From Wuchereria bancrofti (Eukaryota > Nematoda > Chromadorea > Rhabditida > Onchocercidae), in the NCBI GenBank assembly GCA_005281725.1, contig SSBO01000001.1, positions 128,956 through 192,955 of the forward strand: a stretch of 64,000 nucleotides of DNA. The letters are read 5' to 3'. The translations under genes were made by a program, and so were the position numbers. Within the stretch, counting starts at the first letter, position 1. The number at the start of each line of letters is the position of its first letter. The notes under the pieces are model-generated. The model was given only the letters and a program-made list of their open reading frames with translations, had not been told where the DNA came from and made no database searches. Positions 14,532-29,100 of the stretch are shown piece after piece.

Positions 14532-17500
14532 ATGACTGTTAAAGAAAGAAAAAAAGTAGCGGAACTTTTGGAAATGGAAGCAAAGATTCAGAAGCTATGG
14601 TCAGATGCGAAAGTATTTGAAATGGATGCTTCCAGTGACAAGTAATTATATTTCTGACTATCACTAGTTTTCACCGTTTCTTTTTTTTTCAAATTATAAA
14701 TTTCCTTTTTTCGAAGTGGTTCTGTAGGTCTTTGTGTTACGGAAACAAATTTCAGATCTGAGCCCAAATATATGGCAAACATACCATATGCTTACATGAA
14801 TGGTCGTCTTCATTTAGGACATTCTTTCACGATATCGAAAACTGAGGTCTGTTTTATTCACCTTATTTACCTTATTTAATTAATATTTTGCAAGCATAAT
14901 CCAGTTAAACTTTTATCAAAAATGCTTTTATTTTAGCAAAGTTTGTCATGCTTCTACTAAAATTATTTCAGTTTGCGATAGGATTTCAACGGTTATTGGG
15001 AAAACGCTGTCTGTTTCCCTTTGGTTTGCACTGCACTGGTATGCCAATCAAAGTCTGTGCTGATAAATTAAAGAGAGAAATAGAAGAATTCGGATACCCA
15101 CCACATTTTCCAGATGATGATAATGATAGTAAAATGCCAACCGAAGAGGACAGTGTTATAGATGAAATTATCAAAGATAAAAGTAAAGGGAAAAAGGTTT
15201 TTATTTACCAACATTTTGAATTTTTGAAATCTCTCTGTTGCTATTGTATGGTATACTGCTCGTCTTTTCAGAGTAAAGCTGTTGCAAAAACTGGAGGAGC
15301 GAAATATCAATGGCAAATTATGAAAATGCTGGGTTTAGACGATTCAGAAATCATCAAATTTGCAGATGCTAGCCATTGGCTTGATTATTTCCCCCAACTT
15401 TGCATTAGTGATGTTCAGAAAATGGGTCTCAAGGTGCTGAGTTTTGAAATCATTGATATTTTGAAGATGTATGATTTGATTTTGAAGATCTATATATGAA
15501 GCGCTGTTTGGTTATGCTCTTTGTTTAGTTCATCTAGCGATATTCTTAATTATTTTTGAAGTTGGCTTGTTTTAGATTGATTGGCGACGTACCTTTATCA
15601 CTACTGATCGCAATCCTTACTATGATTCATTTGTTTGCTGGCAATTTCGGAAACTACGTGAAGCTAAAAAAATCGATTTTGGCAAACGTTATACAGTATA
15701 TTCTCCAGGTGATGGGCAACCATGCATGGATCATGATCGATTGACCGGAGAGGGTGCTGGACCGCAAGAGTATACACTTATCAAATTGAAGGTCTGAGGA
15801 TTAATTTTCAAGAATAGCTCCTTTTTTTATAGTATTTGTTACTTCAAATTATTATTTCAGATTCTTGAACCATTACCAGAGTTCCTAGCAAAATGTGGGA
15901 AAAATGTTTTTTTGGTTGCTGCAACATTGAGACCTGAAACAATGTATGGACAAACGAACTGTTTTATTCATCCGGATATTGAGTATGCATTATAATTCTC
16001 ATCGAAGTAATCAAATTTAAAGAATGAGTAAGAGGTTTTGACTGGTATAAAATGGTAATCGGTTAAATTTCTTTCTGTTTTAAGTGTTTTCAGTATTTTA
16101 GACTTGCGGAGATGTAGAAATATGGAACTCTTAATTCTGAATTGTATAATATTGCACGAGTGTTTTCAGCCTTATCATTATATATTTTTATTTAAGGTAT
16201 TGCGCTTTCTATGCTGGCCAAAAAGGAAATGAAGTTTTTGTAGCAACAAAAAGAGCGGCAAGGAATATGAGTTATCAGGAAATGACTGCTGAAAATGGAA
16301 AAATACGATTTGTTGATGGCGCTGAAAAGGTCCCATTTTTCATTTATTAATTTTACTCTTTGTTTGCACAGTTTTGGTTATGATATCTTCAAGAATGTTT
16401 TAACTTCCTGCGGGTAATTTTGGAATTTTTTAGATATTGGGCAAGCAGTTGCTTGGTTTAGCATTAAAAAGTCCTCTAACGAAATATGATCGTATCTACT
16501 CATTACCTATGCTTACGATTAAAGACGACAAAGGTTAATTTATTTTTTTGTGTTTCAAAAAAAAATATAATAATGTAAGTTATAGCCTTATAGCGATCTC
16601 ATAACAACCTTTATATAATAGTAATACCAATGGTATTGTTATCATGTAATGATTTTCTCTCTCTGTGCATTTACTGTTTATAAGATTTTTATTTTAAACG
16701 CATGGATTTTTTGTTTGCTAGAAAATATTCATTATCTGCTTACAGGCACCGGTATTGTGACCAGTGTACCGTCTGATTCGCCGGATGATTATGCGGCTTT
16801 AATGGATTTGAAGAGGAAGAAGCCGTTGCGAGAAAAATTTAATATAAAGGATGAAATGGTGTTGCCATATGAGCCGGTAAATTACGCATTGTCCTAATGT
16901 TATGTTTCTGGAAATTGATTCGTGGCTAATTCGTTTTACAGTCAGCCATAGTAAAGCAAATGATTTCATAGAAATTTTGAATTTCAGTCTTCCTTAATTG
17001 GAATTTGCCAAAGTGCAAAAGCTCATGTCGAAATAATTTTTGCAGATCCCAGTTTTGAAGATACCAGAATATGGAGAAATGGCCGCTGTGTATCTTTGTC
17101 AAAAAATGAAGATTGAAAGTCAAAATGACCGAGACAAATTAGCAGAAGCTAAGAAAGAAGTGTATCTGAAAGGATTTTATGACGGCGTATGTATTTAACA
17201 TGTTAATCTATATATTCGAGTTATACATAGAAAATTGTCTGGCTTTTCAGAAAAGTTGAATTTGAGGATTCTAGGTGATGGTGACTGGTAAATACGCTGG
17301 ACAGAAAACTGCAGAAGTAAAGAAGGAAATTCGAGAGGAATTGATTACATCCGGAGAGGCCGCATTGTTTGTTGAACCGGAAAAGAAAGTTATATCGCGT
17401 TCCGGTGATGAATGCGTCGTGGCTTTATGTGATCAATGGTATGTCTCGAGACTTTGGGAAAAATTATCTTCATAAAATGCTGATTATTTAATAAGGAATT

Positions 17501-20500
17501 CTTTTAATGCACAAAGTTCGATGTTTTAATATGATTTAACATATGTTTCGGAGCATTAGCAAGTTTATTAATATTATTTCCTTTGTAATATAGTGAGAGT
17601 ATTCAACAGGATAACACCAAAAAAAATTGAAATACGTGAACCAACTTTTTTTTTTACGAATTTCTTTTTTTCTCTTATAAAAAAACGTTTGGTAAATCAT
17701 CTGATCATTCATCCCTCGATAAGGTCGATTTTTATTCTTGCTGTTTGTTGAGTTGGAAATGTGTTTTATACATAAGGTAATTTGTTTATTTATTTCTGGC
17801 AGGTATTTAAATTATGGCGACGAAGAATGGAAGAAGGAAGCGAAAAAAGCTTTGGCTCAACTGAATACATATACAGAAGACGTAAATTTTTGAAAAAAAA
17901 TTTTTTTTTTTTAGAATATCTAACCGTGGATGAATTATCGTAAACAAATGTAAATTAATTTCTAAATAATTATTTTTCATTAGGTTCGAAGAAATTTGGA
18001 TGCGACGATTGACTGGTTACATGAGTATGCTTGTTGTCGATCATATGGTTTGGGTTCAAGATTACCATGGGATCCTCAGTATCTTATTGAATCACTTTCT
18101 GATTCAACAATATATAATGCCTACTATACAGTGGCACATCTTTTACAAGGTGGTACTATTGATGGAAGTGTTATCGGTCCAGCTGGAATCAAGTATTTTT
18201 TTAAAAGTTTGAATAAGTTTAGTAAAATTCAAGAAATATCCAGAAGATTCTGTAAATATCCAATAATTCTTCAATTACAGAGCATCGGATATGGTTGATG
18301 ATTGCTGGGATTACATATTCTTAAATAAGCCTTACAATGCGAAAACAATGCCGGTCCAAGAATCACAATTAGCTATATGCAGAAAAGAATTTCTTTATTG
18401 GTAAGTTTTTCTGTTCTGTTTATTCGTAGATATATTTCAGTTTCAGGAAATAATTACATCATTTCTGTTTGGCGCATTTTTTTGGGTAGGAAATGAGAAA
18501 AAAAATGTATTAAATCTTTTGTTAACGTACATGATTGCTCAATGGAAACATTTTTCGAATTGTGGAATATTATCAAATACATTAAACTTATTCATTTGTT
18601 ATGAATTGAAATTTCTGGGCATTTTTAAGGTACCCTGTTGATATGCGTGCTTCCGGTAAAGATCTTCTACAGAATCACCTTGCGTATTACTTGTTTAACC
18701 ATGTTGCCATCTGGAAAGATCAACCTGAATTGTGGCCTAGAAGCATACGAGCAAATGGACATCTGTTACTAAATAATGAAAAGGTTTGTACAGTTCATTA
18801 TCTTAATTTACGGTTGTTTATATCTTAATATGTTAGCAAAAGTTTGTTTTTATCGAATTGCATTTTCTTTACTACTGCAGCGATATCTCAAATAAAACAC
18901 TTCAGATGTCCAAACAAACAGGCAATTTCCTAACTCTTAGCGAAACTGTGGAATTATTCTCGGCTGATGGAATGCGTATTTCTTTGGCGGTAAATTTTTA
19001 CTATTAAATTTCCTCTAGTATTCAAGAAAGACAGAATTTATCGTACTGATCTGCTTACTATTTCACATTGTGATACAATGTGGCATCCTTCCTTAGTGAC
19101 TTATCACTTTTTCACTATATCATTTAAACTAAATCTGGAAAATGTAACTTATGGATATTTAAGTTGCACTTTGTTCGTTTCCTGAACTATTACAGAATTT
19201 TTGCTCTTAAAGATTAACACTTCCAATTTCAGGATGCAGGAGATTACGTGGAAGATGCAAATTTCGTTTATGATATGGCTGATGCAGCAGTACTGCGTTT
19301 ATACAATCTTCTTGTGTGGTCACGTGAAATGGTTGCTTTACGGGAACAGAATAGCTTGCGCAGTGGACAAAAATTCACTTTTGCTGATCAGGTTTTCGAC
19401 AATGAAATGAATAGCGCAATTCAAAAAACATTTGATAGCTACGAGCAAACGCTTTTCAAGGAAGCTTTAAAACATGGATTTTTCGAATATCAGGTAACTT
19501 AACCGGAATTTTTCCTAAGTTTTTCATGCAGATAAAATAACTTTTTTATTGGTTATTTTGCTCGTATTATTGTTCTGAATGCTTTATTAATCTGAAAGCT
19601 GTCTATGGTTAAAAGGATGCACTATGGTATGCTGAAATATGAAATAATCAGCATCACAACCCATATAGTGTTGTATTAAATGATTAATTTAACTAACAAA
19701 AATTTCATACTTGCTCTTTTTTATTGAATAATTCTGAACTTTATGGTATTTTCCAGAGTTATCGTGACAAATATCGCGAGCATTGTGGAGGCGATACTGA
19801 AATGCATGTTGATATGGTTTTCAAATGGATTGAAACACAAGCAATCATTTTATCACCAATTTGCCCTCATGTATCTGAACAGATATGGCAAATTTTGGGA
19901 AAGGTTATACCAATGGAATTCTTATAATTTGATATACCACTATTAGCACTAAGGATGTTTCTGCAAGTTTTATTGTTCAATAAGGAACAATGTTAAATTA
20001 TTAAGGTTTAACTTCCAGGATGGCTTTATTGTGTGTGCAAAATGGCCCGTCACTCCACCTGCTGATGATCTGATAACGAAAAAAGCCGAATTCATGGATG
20101 ATGCAATCAGAGTTTGCTTTCAAATTATCATGCATTAGTTTTTATTGGTTTTGCTGATTGCTTTTGTTAAAATTGATTTCTTTTATAGATTATTTGTCAT
20201 TTGTACCGGAATGAATTTTAATTCATTTACAGGATTTCCGATTGCGTTTGAAAAACCACATGAATTTGAAGCAAAAAAAGAGTAAGGATACAAATCCGCC
20301 GTCGGAAGCAGTAATATATTTTGCAGAAGAATATCCATCTTGGCAAAAGGAAGTGCTTGGCTTATTGAATCAATGTTATCAGGTTTGATTTTTTTATTAA
20401 ATCCATCACTTCTTATACCGACCACTTTCAGTTCTCAGCTGAGTTATATGTACATGAAGGATATTTGTGACATTATATTTATCTATAATTTCTAACTAAT

Positions 20501-21702
20501 TACTGAGTTTCATTTCAGGAGGGCAATGGTGAATTACCGGATAATAAAGAGATATCTCGTCGTTTAGGTGCAATAGAGAGTTTGAAAAAGTTTATGAAAA
20601 AAACAATGCCTTTCGTTCAACTGATGCGTGAAAACTTAGCAATACACGGTGAATCAGCCTTGGATATTGCTTGTCAATTTGATCAGAAAGAAGTTTTAGA
20701 GCAGGTTTTGCCGTGTTTCCTTGTTTTTTTTTTAACTGATATGTGTTGTTGAAGAGTTTGGCTTTGCAAATTTTTGTTTAAAACTTATGTATTTATAATA
20801 ATTCAAGTTTTATACATTTTCGTTAGCTGCATGTTTTATTGATTCTAGAATTTGGATTACATATTATCAACTTTGGATCTGGAAAGTGTTACTATTACTG
20901 ATGTAAGAGGAGTAGTGCCAGCAAATGTAGTAGAAATGACTTGTCCTGGAAAACCGATTATAATGTATAAGGAACAGGAAGTAAGTTATTCTTTTATTCA
21001 TTCATTTCTTAATATTTAGTAGTATTTTATGTCTTTTACTATATTTTTGTGATAAATTTTGAAAATTATTAATTATATTAGTGCTTCCTAATTCGTCATA
21101 TTTATGCTAGCAGCACTGTTTGGTGTTTATAGCCTGGTATTACCATTACATTTCGAAATGTGGATCCTTGTTCTGGTCTGTTTGATATTGAAATACCAAT
21201 TATAAATGGCGATACTGTAGCAGTCATTATTCGTCGTTTGAAGAGAATTTCAAAAGATATTAAGCGTAAGTTTTAATTTTGATTCTAAGCAGTTCAGAAT
21301 ATTGAAATTGTGAAAATTTTTGAAGGAGATTTGCTTATCTAAATTCATGATGATTTATTTCAGAAGTATTTGTTCTGGAATATGTTTTTTTTTTCAGCTA
21401 AACAAACTATTTCTTTATGGCGATATTTGGATCCCTTAGGTGGCGATAGGAAGTTGATACAATTAAAAAATCCGTTAGAAAATAACGAACGAATCCCTGA
21501 TTCTTGTAAGCTTTTTTGCTTTTTTTTTCTTCTTTTTTTAGGAGTATATTATACATTTTATGCTCGAGCTCAAGAAAATGACTATTAGAGTTTATTTACA
21601 GCACAGTTCAAAGTAGATATTCAAAGTGGAAAAGTTTGCCTGCAGAATAACGGCAACAAATTTTATTTGGGCAACACAATAGTATATAGGAGTTGCAATT
21701 GA
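14532..21702 (+). CDS. LARS: Leucine--tRNA ligase, cytoplasmic
   Basis: This enzyme charges tRNA-Leu with leucine in the cytosol. Twenty-five coding exons join in frame to 1183 aa, close to the human length (1176): 14532-14641, 14756-14846, 14972-15196, 15272-15433, 15576-15791, 15861-15982, 16197-16329, 16434-16533, 16746-16876, 17046-17186, 17275-17438, 17803-17881, 17984-18192, 18281-18400, 18630-18783, 18906-18989, 19233-19493, 19757-19903, 20019-20111, 20233-20382, 20519-20704, 20849-20980, 21133-21265, 21398-21505, 21602-21702. The HIGH motif is HLGH at residues 56-59. The CP1 editing domain shows [12 protein letters not shown] near 290-301 and [14 protein letters not shown] near 388-401. 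The KMSKS loop reads KMSKQ at 719-723, with Gln in the last position. The anticodon-binding and C-terminal regions follow in the usual order. The ATG is the first in-frame one after an acceptor. It differs from a mitochondrial LARS2 by its length and eukaryotic cytosolic insertions. Confidence 0.97.
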
Positions 21703-22066
21703 TCTACGTGTCTCTTTTTATTGTATTAAAATTGGCAAATTATCTCACTTGACATGTTTATTTCATATAAACTGTGTATTATGCCATTTCTCGTTTTTTT
21801 GTGGTGATAAATGATATAGATTGCTATTAATGTCAACTTGTGATGTTCTTGTTGCTGTTATTGTTGATTCTTTCGATTTTGTTTTTGAATCTGATTTTTT
21901 TATTTTGTTTTTCTTCATTTTTTTAATCATCAAATTTTTGTATAAGTTTGCTTAGTTTTTTTTTTCTTACCTTCCAATTGCTTGACATTAGAAGGATGCT
22001 TATTTCTAACTAACTTTTTTGTTTCTCCTTTTTCTAATTTCAGCTGGTTCATATAAGATTGGCGGT

Positions 22067-22072
22067 AATAAA
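22067..22072 (+). terminator. Possible LARS poly(A) signal
   Basis: AATAAA on the + strand, 365 nt after the LARS stop codon and before the next gene. It is the only canonical hexamer I noticed in this interval, so the assignment is tentative. Confidence 0.3.
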
Positions 22073-22399
22073 CTGTATAAACTAAGCTGTCATTTTGTTT
22101 TCTTTAATGTTATTTGCAGATAAATATGATTAATTCATATCGTTCATTATCCGTGTGCTGTAAAATACGGAATACATAATGCCTTAAATAGCACTGAGAC
22201 TCATTTCCTCCTGTTAAGCATAAGATGAAAGATGGAACACAGAGAAGGAATATGAATTATTGATGAATTTTTGATGGAATTAAAAATTTGATTGATATGA
22301 CCTTATCTTTGTCAGTAAAATTCAGATCTTTCTACTATACCAGATAGCAGTTAGCTCGCTAATTAGTTTGGATGAAATTCGTGGTAAAAACAAATTCGC

Positions 22400-25172
22400 A
22401 TGGAACATAATGAAAAGGTATACTCTTCTGGTACAACGTCATTTTTCCAGCAGATAGCGGCTGCTTCATCTGGTGCTATTATTACCTCGTTGCTAAGTTA
22501 GTTTTCTCATTTTTAAATTACTATTTGCTATAAGGAGTTAGCTTCTGAAATTTACATTTAAATTTTAATTTCTATGCAAGTTCTGCTCCTAATTGTTTAA
22601 TTATTAGGACCATAACGCGAATCGAGATTTTTTACACTTTTATGTATATATTATTAGCAAATGTAGTAAGTTTATGTATATATTATTAGCAAATGTAGGA
22701 ACGTTCGCTGATTGAGCTAGTTTGATCAGTTGTTATAGAATACAATTTGAGTGTTATAAAAATGCGAAACATGAGAAAAATGCACTGACTGATAGCTGAT
22801 AAGAAAATATTTAATAGTTGGAATAACTGACTTTTGTAAAATTATAAAAAGAAGGGAACTTCTCGTATGATTTTGTTTACCCAATCTTTTGACCCTATTA
22901 TATTTTGATCTTACTATATTCTAATAAGATTTTATCCATACTTATTAATCCCAGCATATCTTTTCAGTTTGATTTCTCTCTCTCTCCTATTTTACTCTTA
23001 CTCTTCTTGTAAAATATGACAAAAGTTATATTTCATCTAATTTTGTTATATTCTTTTAAAATAATTAGGTGTTCATTTCAGTGACACCAATGGATGTCGT
23101 AAAAATACGACTGCAACAACAAGCGCATCCTTTCGTTAAAGGCACTTGCTTTCTGTATTACAATGGTTTGATGGATCATTTATGTACAGCTTGTGCTGAT
23201 GTGAATTCTAAGGAACCATGCGAATGGTTTGCAAGACCAGGGAATTTTACAGGAACGATGGTAACATTTTTTCTTTATTGAAAGAAATTTAAAATTTTAA
23301 TAAAAATACTTATTGTCTTTTATAGCTATTGCAATAATTTTAATTCAAATAATGTTAAGGATTCCCCAGAAATATTGAATTTTCAGGATGCGCTGTTCAA
23401 AATTTCAAGGACAGAAGGGATTCGTTCACTGTGGAGTGGGCTTTCTCCGACACTGTAAATTATTTATTAATTTTGATCAATAAGAGGTTTAATCGTAGAA
23501 ATTAATGATAAATAATGTTCAAATCAAGCATTTCTAGGATTATGGCTATACCAGCAACAGTACTTTATTATACAGTTTACGATAATATGTTGTGCTGGTT
23601 GAGAGAGAAATATAATCAGAAATCTCATTGGATTCCTTTGGCTGCTGGTTCATCTGCCCGTCTGGTTGCCCTTACTATTGTTTCGCCAATGGAATTGATA
23701 AGGACAAAAATGCAGAGTGAACGGCTAACATATAAAGGTAACATATGAAGGGTTCAGATTTAAAACAATATTGAAATCAGAACCTTACGAAGTAACTTTA
23801 TAGAAATGATACATTTACATGTATGCAAATGTGAAAGATGTTGAAGTTAGTTATGGCTTTAAGAGTTTAAAAGCGTGAATTGATCTTTTCTGAGATTATA
23901 AGTATTTTTCTTTTTTTAATATTTGAATAGCGTATATTCCATGTAGTTATTAACTAATTAAATTGATGTCACATTTACTTTTTTACTTTTTACTGCTAAA
24001 GTTGACATGTAATTTAAAAAATTTTGAAGCTTTTAAAATGTTTAGCATGAAATAGTCGTCGTAAATATTGGTCTATATATTTCAGATATTGGATTAGCTT
24101 TTCAGCGATCGAAAGCAGCTGAAGGATGGATCAGTTTGTGGCGTGGTTGGGGTCCTTTGTTAATGCGTGATATGCCGTTTTCTGGTCCGTGATTTTGTAT
24201 GAAATTTTTGCATTATTTGGAAATTAATTTGTAACTTATATATGTATTAACTAAACAAAGTAAGTTTTAGCTGTGTATTGGACAGGATATGAATATTTGA
24301 AAGCGAATGCTTTACAAAGATTTAATCAACGAGAAACAAATTTTTTGATCAGTTTTATATGTGGTGCGATGGCGGGTTCAGTGGCAGCATTTGTAACAAC
24401 TCCGTTTGACGTCATTAAAACTCACCGTCAAATTACTTTAGGAGAGGTCGTACTAATCAATTTTCTCCGTTTCAGATTTTATTTGTTTTCTTCAAAAATT
24501 TCTAACGAAATATCTTAGCACGAGATTTGAAACAATGAAGCAGAGTTAATTAATATATGTGAAGTGTATTTGTGAAAAATTTAAACTAAACTATCGAAAA
24601 TCTAATTCGTAGATGAATTAGACGAATTGAGGTCATTCATCAAATCAGTTGGCATTTTTTGTTTCATAGAGCTTGTAATATTTTATGTGAAGATATGAAA
24701 GAAGTTATGATAATGCAAAAAACCTTTTCTTTGTACTTACATATTGTTCGATAAATTCTCTTCAATTAATTTAGGTAGAGAATATAAAGCAGATAAAAGG
24801 ACACAATAATAGGAGTATGAAAATGACAGAAAATTGTGGCTGTAATACAGTTATCACAGAAAGACGTGATATGGAAATTCGATCAAAGCGCTCTTTCGGT
24901 ATTATGAAAGAACTTTATGAAAAGAAAGGATTCAGAGCATTGTTTGCGGGTAATTTATGGTCATCTGTTTGTAAAATAAAATGTACATGAGTATTTTCCG
25001 AATCATACTAAGAAGTATAAATTTTTGAACCCATGCATTTTTTTTTTTCATTCATTTTTCGTGTATTGCAGGTGTGGTGCCACGTGTAACAAAGGTTTCG
25101 TTTGCGTGTGCTGTAATGATAAGTAGTTACGAGTACTGTAAACTATTCTTTAAAAGAGTGAATAGTTTGTGA
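22400..25172 (+). CDS. SLC25A40: Mitochondrial carrier, SLC25A39/SLC25A40 family
   Basis: An inner-membrane carrier with three Solcar repeats. Human SLC25A39 is known to import glutathione into mitochondria, and this protein probably does the same. Eight exons join in frame to 364 aa: 22400-22496, 23082-23260, 23387-23454, 23538-23737, 24086-24184, 24271-24446, 24775-24949, 25072-25172. Signature motifs are PMDVVK (35-40), PMELIR (165-170) and PFDVIK (259-264). The first matrix loop carries the family's NGLMDHL segment and cysteines at 55, 67, 70 and 79. In SLC25A39, cysteines of this loop have been linked to iron-sulfur sensing. The wording NGLMDHL and PGNF is closer to A40 than A39. The first exon is short and was found by phase and similarity (ASSGAIITS). 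It lies 697 bp downstream of LARS on the same strand and faces PEPCK tail to tail. Confidence 0.93.
22639..22698. repeat. 28-bp direct repeat, two copies, in carrier intron 1
   Basis: Two identical copies at 22639-22666 and 22671-22698, separated by four bases, inside the first intron of the carrier gene. Confidence 0.85.
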
Positions 25173-26180
25173 TGACGCAAAACGCTTTTTGCTGATTTCT
25201 CACTGGATATTTTCTTTATTACCAATATTTACTCATACACTGGTTTGTACAAACTAATAATTTCATTCTTGTTCAGTATCAAATCATTTGGTTTAATATT
25301 GGTAGCAAACTGTTTAATATTGGTAGCAAACTCAGCTACCAAATTTGTTTTACTTTGTTATTGTTTTTTTTTTATCCATGGTTTATTGCTTTGAAATAAT
25401 AGTGAAATGGATTTACTTCCTATGTTATTTCTCTTCAAAAGATTTGCGCTTGTTCTCGCCAAAAAGAAAAATTTCTTAATTTGGTACATCTTCTAGATCG
25501 GTTACTTTCTTTTACTTTGAACTGCTGTGATGGAATAATTTATTTACCAGTGAGCTGAAACATAATTAATAATGAGCATCTACAACAAATAAATTCGAAA
25601 ATTCATGGCGGGAAGGCCATCTTAGTTATTAGAAATCTTTTGGTAATGAATTTTTTAATCCTCTTACCTCATATATCTTTGAAGGTAGGCTTGGACAAAA
25701 TTTAAACTTAACCCATCATCTGAAATCATATATGCATAAATAACTAGATCATCAGAAAACATTTTATATTACTTTAATTGGCGGTAAAATGACTAGAGAG
25801 CCATTTAAGTAAATTTCTTGTGATTTTCAACTGATAAGAATTTACTATACCAGTAAAACAGGAAAAAGAAATCTGTATTTAATGCATAAGAGTAACTATT
25901 AACATATTTGTAAAGTAAAAAGTAATAAAATTTATATCAGATGAGATTTCAAGCAAACACATAAGAATATGGATTAATCACTTAATGTGAATGCTTAAAT
26001 ATGACAAAAAGTGAAGAATCAACTCACTGTATTATCTCCTTAGAAATTTCATTGATGATTCTACTTACAGGAATAATTTATAGATGTCTAGGAAAGTTAA
26101 CTGCATGAATCTAACAAATTATAATGACAAAATAGTATATTTCAGATTTCAATAATTACTGAGAACATTGAGTGCTAATT
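25173..26180. other. Convergent intergenic region
   Basis: This 1-kb stretch separates the stop codons of the carrier (+) and PEPCK (-) and must hold both 3' UTRs. It contains a perfect 21-bp tandem duplication at 25291-25311 and 25312-25332. I saw no additional gene. Confidence 0.7.
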
Positions 26181-29100
26181 TTATGGCATAGCTTTGATTC
26201 TAGCCGTTTGTTCTTCAAGCTCCTTTGCGATTTCGGGAGGAAGATCTGAGCCAACCTAAAAAGAAGGGAATGAATTCCATTTGAATTGAAATCATTCACC
26301 GCGAATTATACTGCTCTAATTACATAGTACTTACGAATGTGAAATGACTAACCTGCTGTTCGAAGAAATGTTTGGTTTCTTCCATATCCTCTACCCAATA
26401 CTTTTTCGGTAATGACATCAATTCAGTCCAATTAATGTTTGGAAGACCACTGAGGTTAATCGAACCTAAATTTGTCATCTTTTCTTGGAAGGAAAACTTT
26501 ACATAAGCTTTCATCAATTCTAAATCGTTCACAACAGTAATAGCAAAATCACATTTTTCACTTATTTATTTCTTCCAGGTTTACCTTCTTTCGGTATATA
26601 ACCAATTGGAGACTCAAAACCGATACTGGCATCACCATCACAACGTCTTAAGATCCAGTCCAAAACACGAATGTTTTCCCCATAACCAGGCCATAAGAAT
26701 TTGCCATCTGCAGTTGTACGGAACCAATTGACATGGAAAATCTTCGGTACCTTTAACAAATCGTTCGTTGAACAATTTAATTCATACATGATGATATACT
26801 AATAGTAATTTTAAATAAATAATAAGTAAGAAAAAGAAGTAAAAAAAAAGTGTTTAGTAAACCTTGTGTGGCGGTTGTCCAAGTTTCATCCAATGACGCA
26901 TGTATCGTCCGAAATTGTAACCCATAAATGGTCGCATAGCCATTGGATCATGCATAATTTGTTTACCTAAATCAGAAATGAAAGTCAATTAATGAAAGAA
27001 AAAAATAATATATCTGAAAAATATTGAGTGGTTGAAGATTTCAAAACTTAACAGATTGCAACTCAATCATTCCGATATATAAATACATAATTCGCAGGTA
27101 AGGGGATTCATTAAATAGATCGATTTAAAATGTTTATGCATATACCTGAGAATTCAGCAGCAGCAGTAGCTTCTGATTTCACGCATGCACCCACGAAAAT
27201 ACCATGTACCCAGCTACGTGACTCAAATACAAGCGGTACACCTTCAGGTCTTAAAGTAAACTTTATATATTTGATAAACAAAATTAAACATTGATGGTGT
27301 TGATTGCTTTTTAAAAATTAAAATTTTTTTCGCCTTCCCGCCTATGTCAATTTCTCTCAATTTGCCTCCGCTTTTCCTCTATTGCTCAAAGAAACATGGA
27401 AAAATATGAAAAAAAATCGGTCACTTATCCATAAATATTAACAGACATTACTAAAGAATATTTTTATCATTCGAATTAAACACAGTAAACCTTCGGCCTC
27501 CAAAAATGATTGCGTCAATCGGTACACCTTCAGGTTTTTCCCAGTCTGGATGGATAATTGGACATTGACCTGCGGGTGCAGTGAACCGTGAATTTGGATG
27601 AGATGATTTTGTCGAGTCTCCAAGATGCCATGGTTTTCCTAGCCAATCAATCATATCAACCTTCTAAATTTCAAACCGTCTATAAACACAGGTAGAACAA
27701 AAAAAAAAAATTAATTACATCGAAAAATAATCATAAAAAACTAAACTATACAGGTAATTCAAGTTAAGTAAAACAAAACTTACCGGATTTTTTAGCTCGT
27801 TCTCAAGTCCTTCCCAAAAGTATTCACCATCAGCAGTTTCAGCGACATTTGTGAAGACCGAATTTTCCTGGAAACTTGCCATTGCCATAGGATTTGTTTT
27901 GTGAGATGTTCCCGGTGCTACACCAAAGAAACCAGCTTCCGGATTTATAGCATATAAACGACCATCAGCGCCAAATTTCATCCAAGCAATATCATCACCT
28001 ATAAGAAAATAATTCATTTAAAAGTTATAATCAAATTTCATTATTTGTCTTCTTTTTTTTCTAGATTCGATGTATATTATACTTAATTAAAACTTACCAA
28101 CAACACGTACTTTCCAGCCAGGAACAGCTGGCTCAAGCATTGCTAAATTTGTTTTACCGCATGCAGATGGAAATGCAGCACAAACGAAACGTTCTTTTCC
28201 CTGCGGACTGGTGATACCCATGATCTATAAAATTCAATTATTCCAAAATTCTTTCCACTTCAAAAAAAAAAATTTATCCCTTCACTAGATTAAATGATAA
28301 GTAACTGACAATCGTAAATTGATAAGATGTAAAGATAAAAGAAAGGAACAGATTAATTTGTTGTAATAAAGTTTAATTTAATCCTAAAATGTCTAACATT
28401 AACATACCAACATATGTTCAGCCATCCAACCTTCATCATAGCCAATATTCATGGCAATCCGAAGAGCAAAACATTTTTTGCCTAAAAGTGAATTACCACC
28501 ATAACCAGAACCAAATGACCAAATTTCACGTTGTGCTGGAAGATGTGCAATGATTGTTTTCTCCGGATTGCATGGCCAACTGTTAATAATCTTGGCTGAA
28601 ATTTACATGAAATAAATTAATAATTTATTTATCCAGAATTGATAAAATATAATTATTAAAAAAAGCATAAAAGAAAAAATTTACTAAGAACAGGACGTGG
28701 CTGTCCAACTGAATGAATGCAACGCACAAAATCGCCGCCTGAATTCTTCAGAAGATCCCAAACACGTGCACCCATTCGTGTCATAATTTTCATGCATAGT
28801 ACAACATATCTAAATAAGAATAAATAAGAAATAAAAATAAAATAAAAGACTACAGAGGGAGGAAGGTGAAATCATTTCTTACTATTTAATTAAACTCAAA
28901 AATTAAACAAATCGAAGCAAAAAAAAAAAAACTTTAATTCTTACACAGAATCAGTAAGTTCAATTCCAATTTTAGAAAGTGGTCCACCAACAGGACCCAT
29001 TGAAAATGGTACAACGTACATTGTACGACCTGTAAATTATCAAATATTTTTCATAAAATTTATTATAAGATAAATATAAATAGGAAAAAAATAGATAGAA

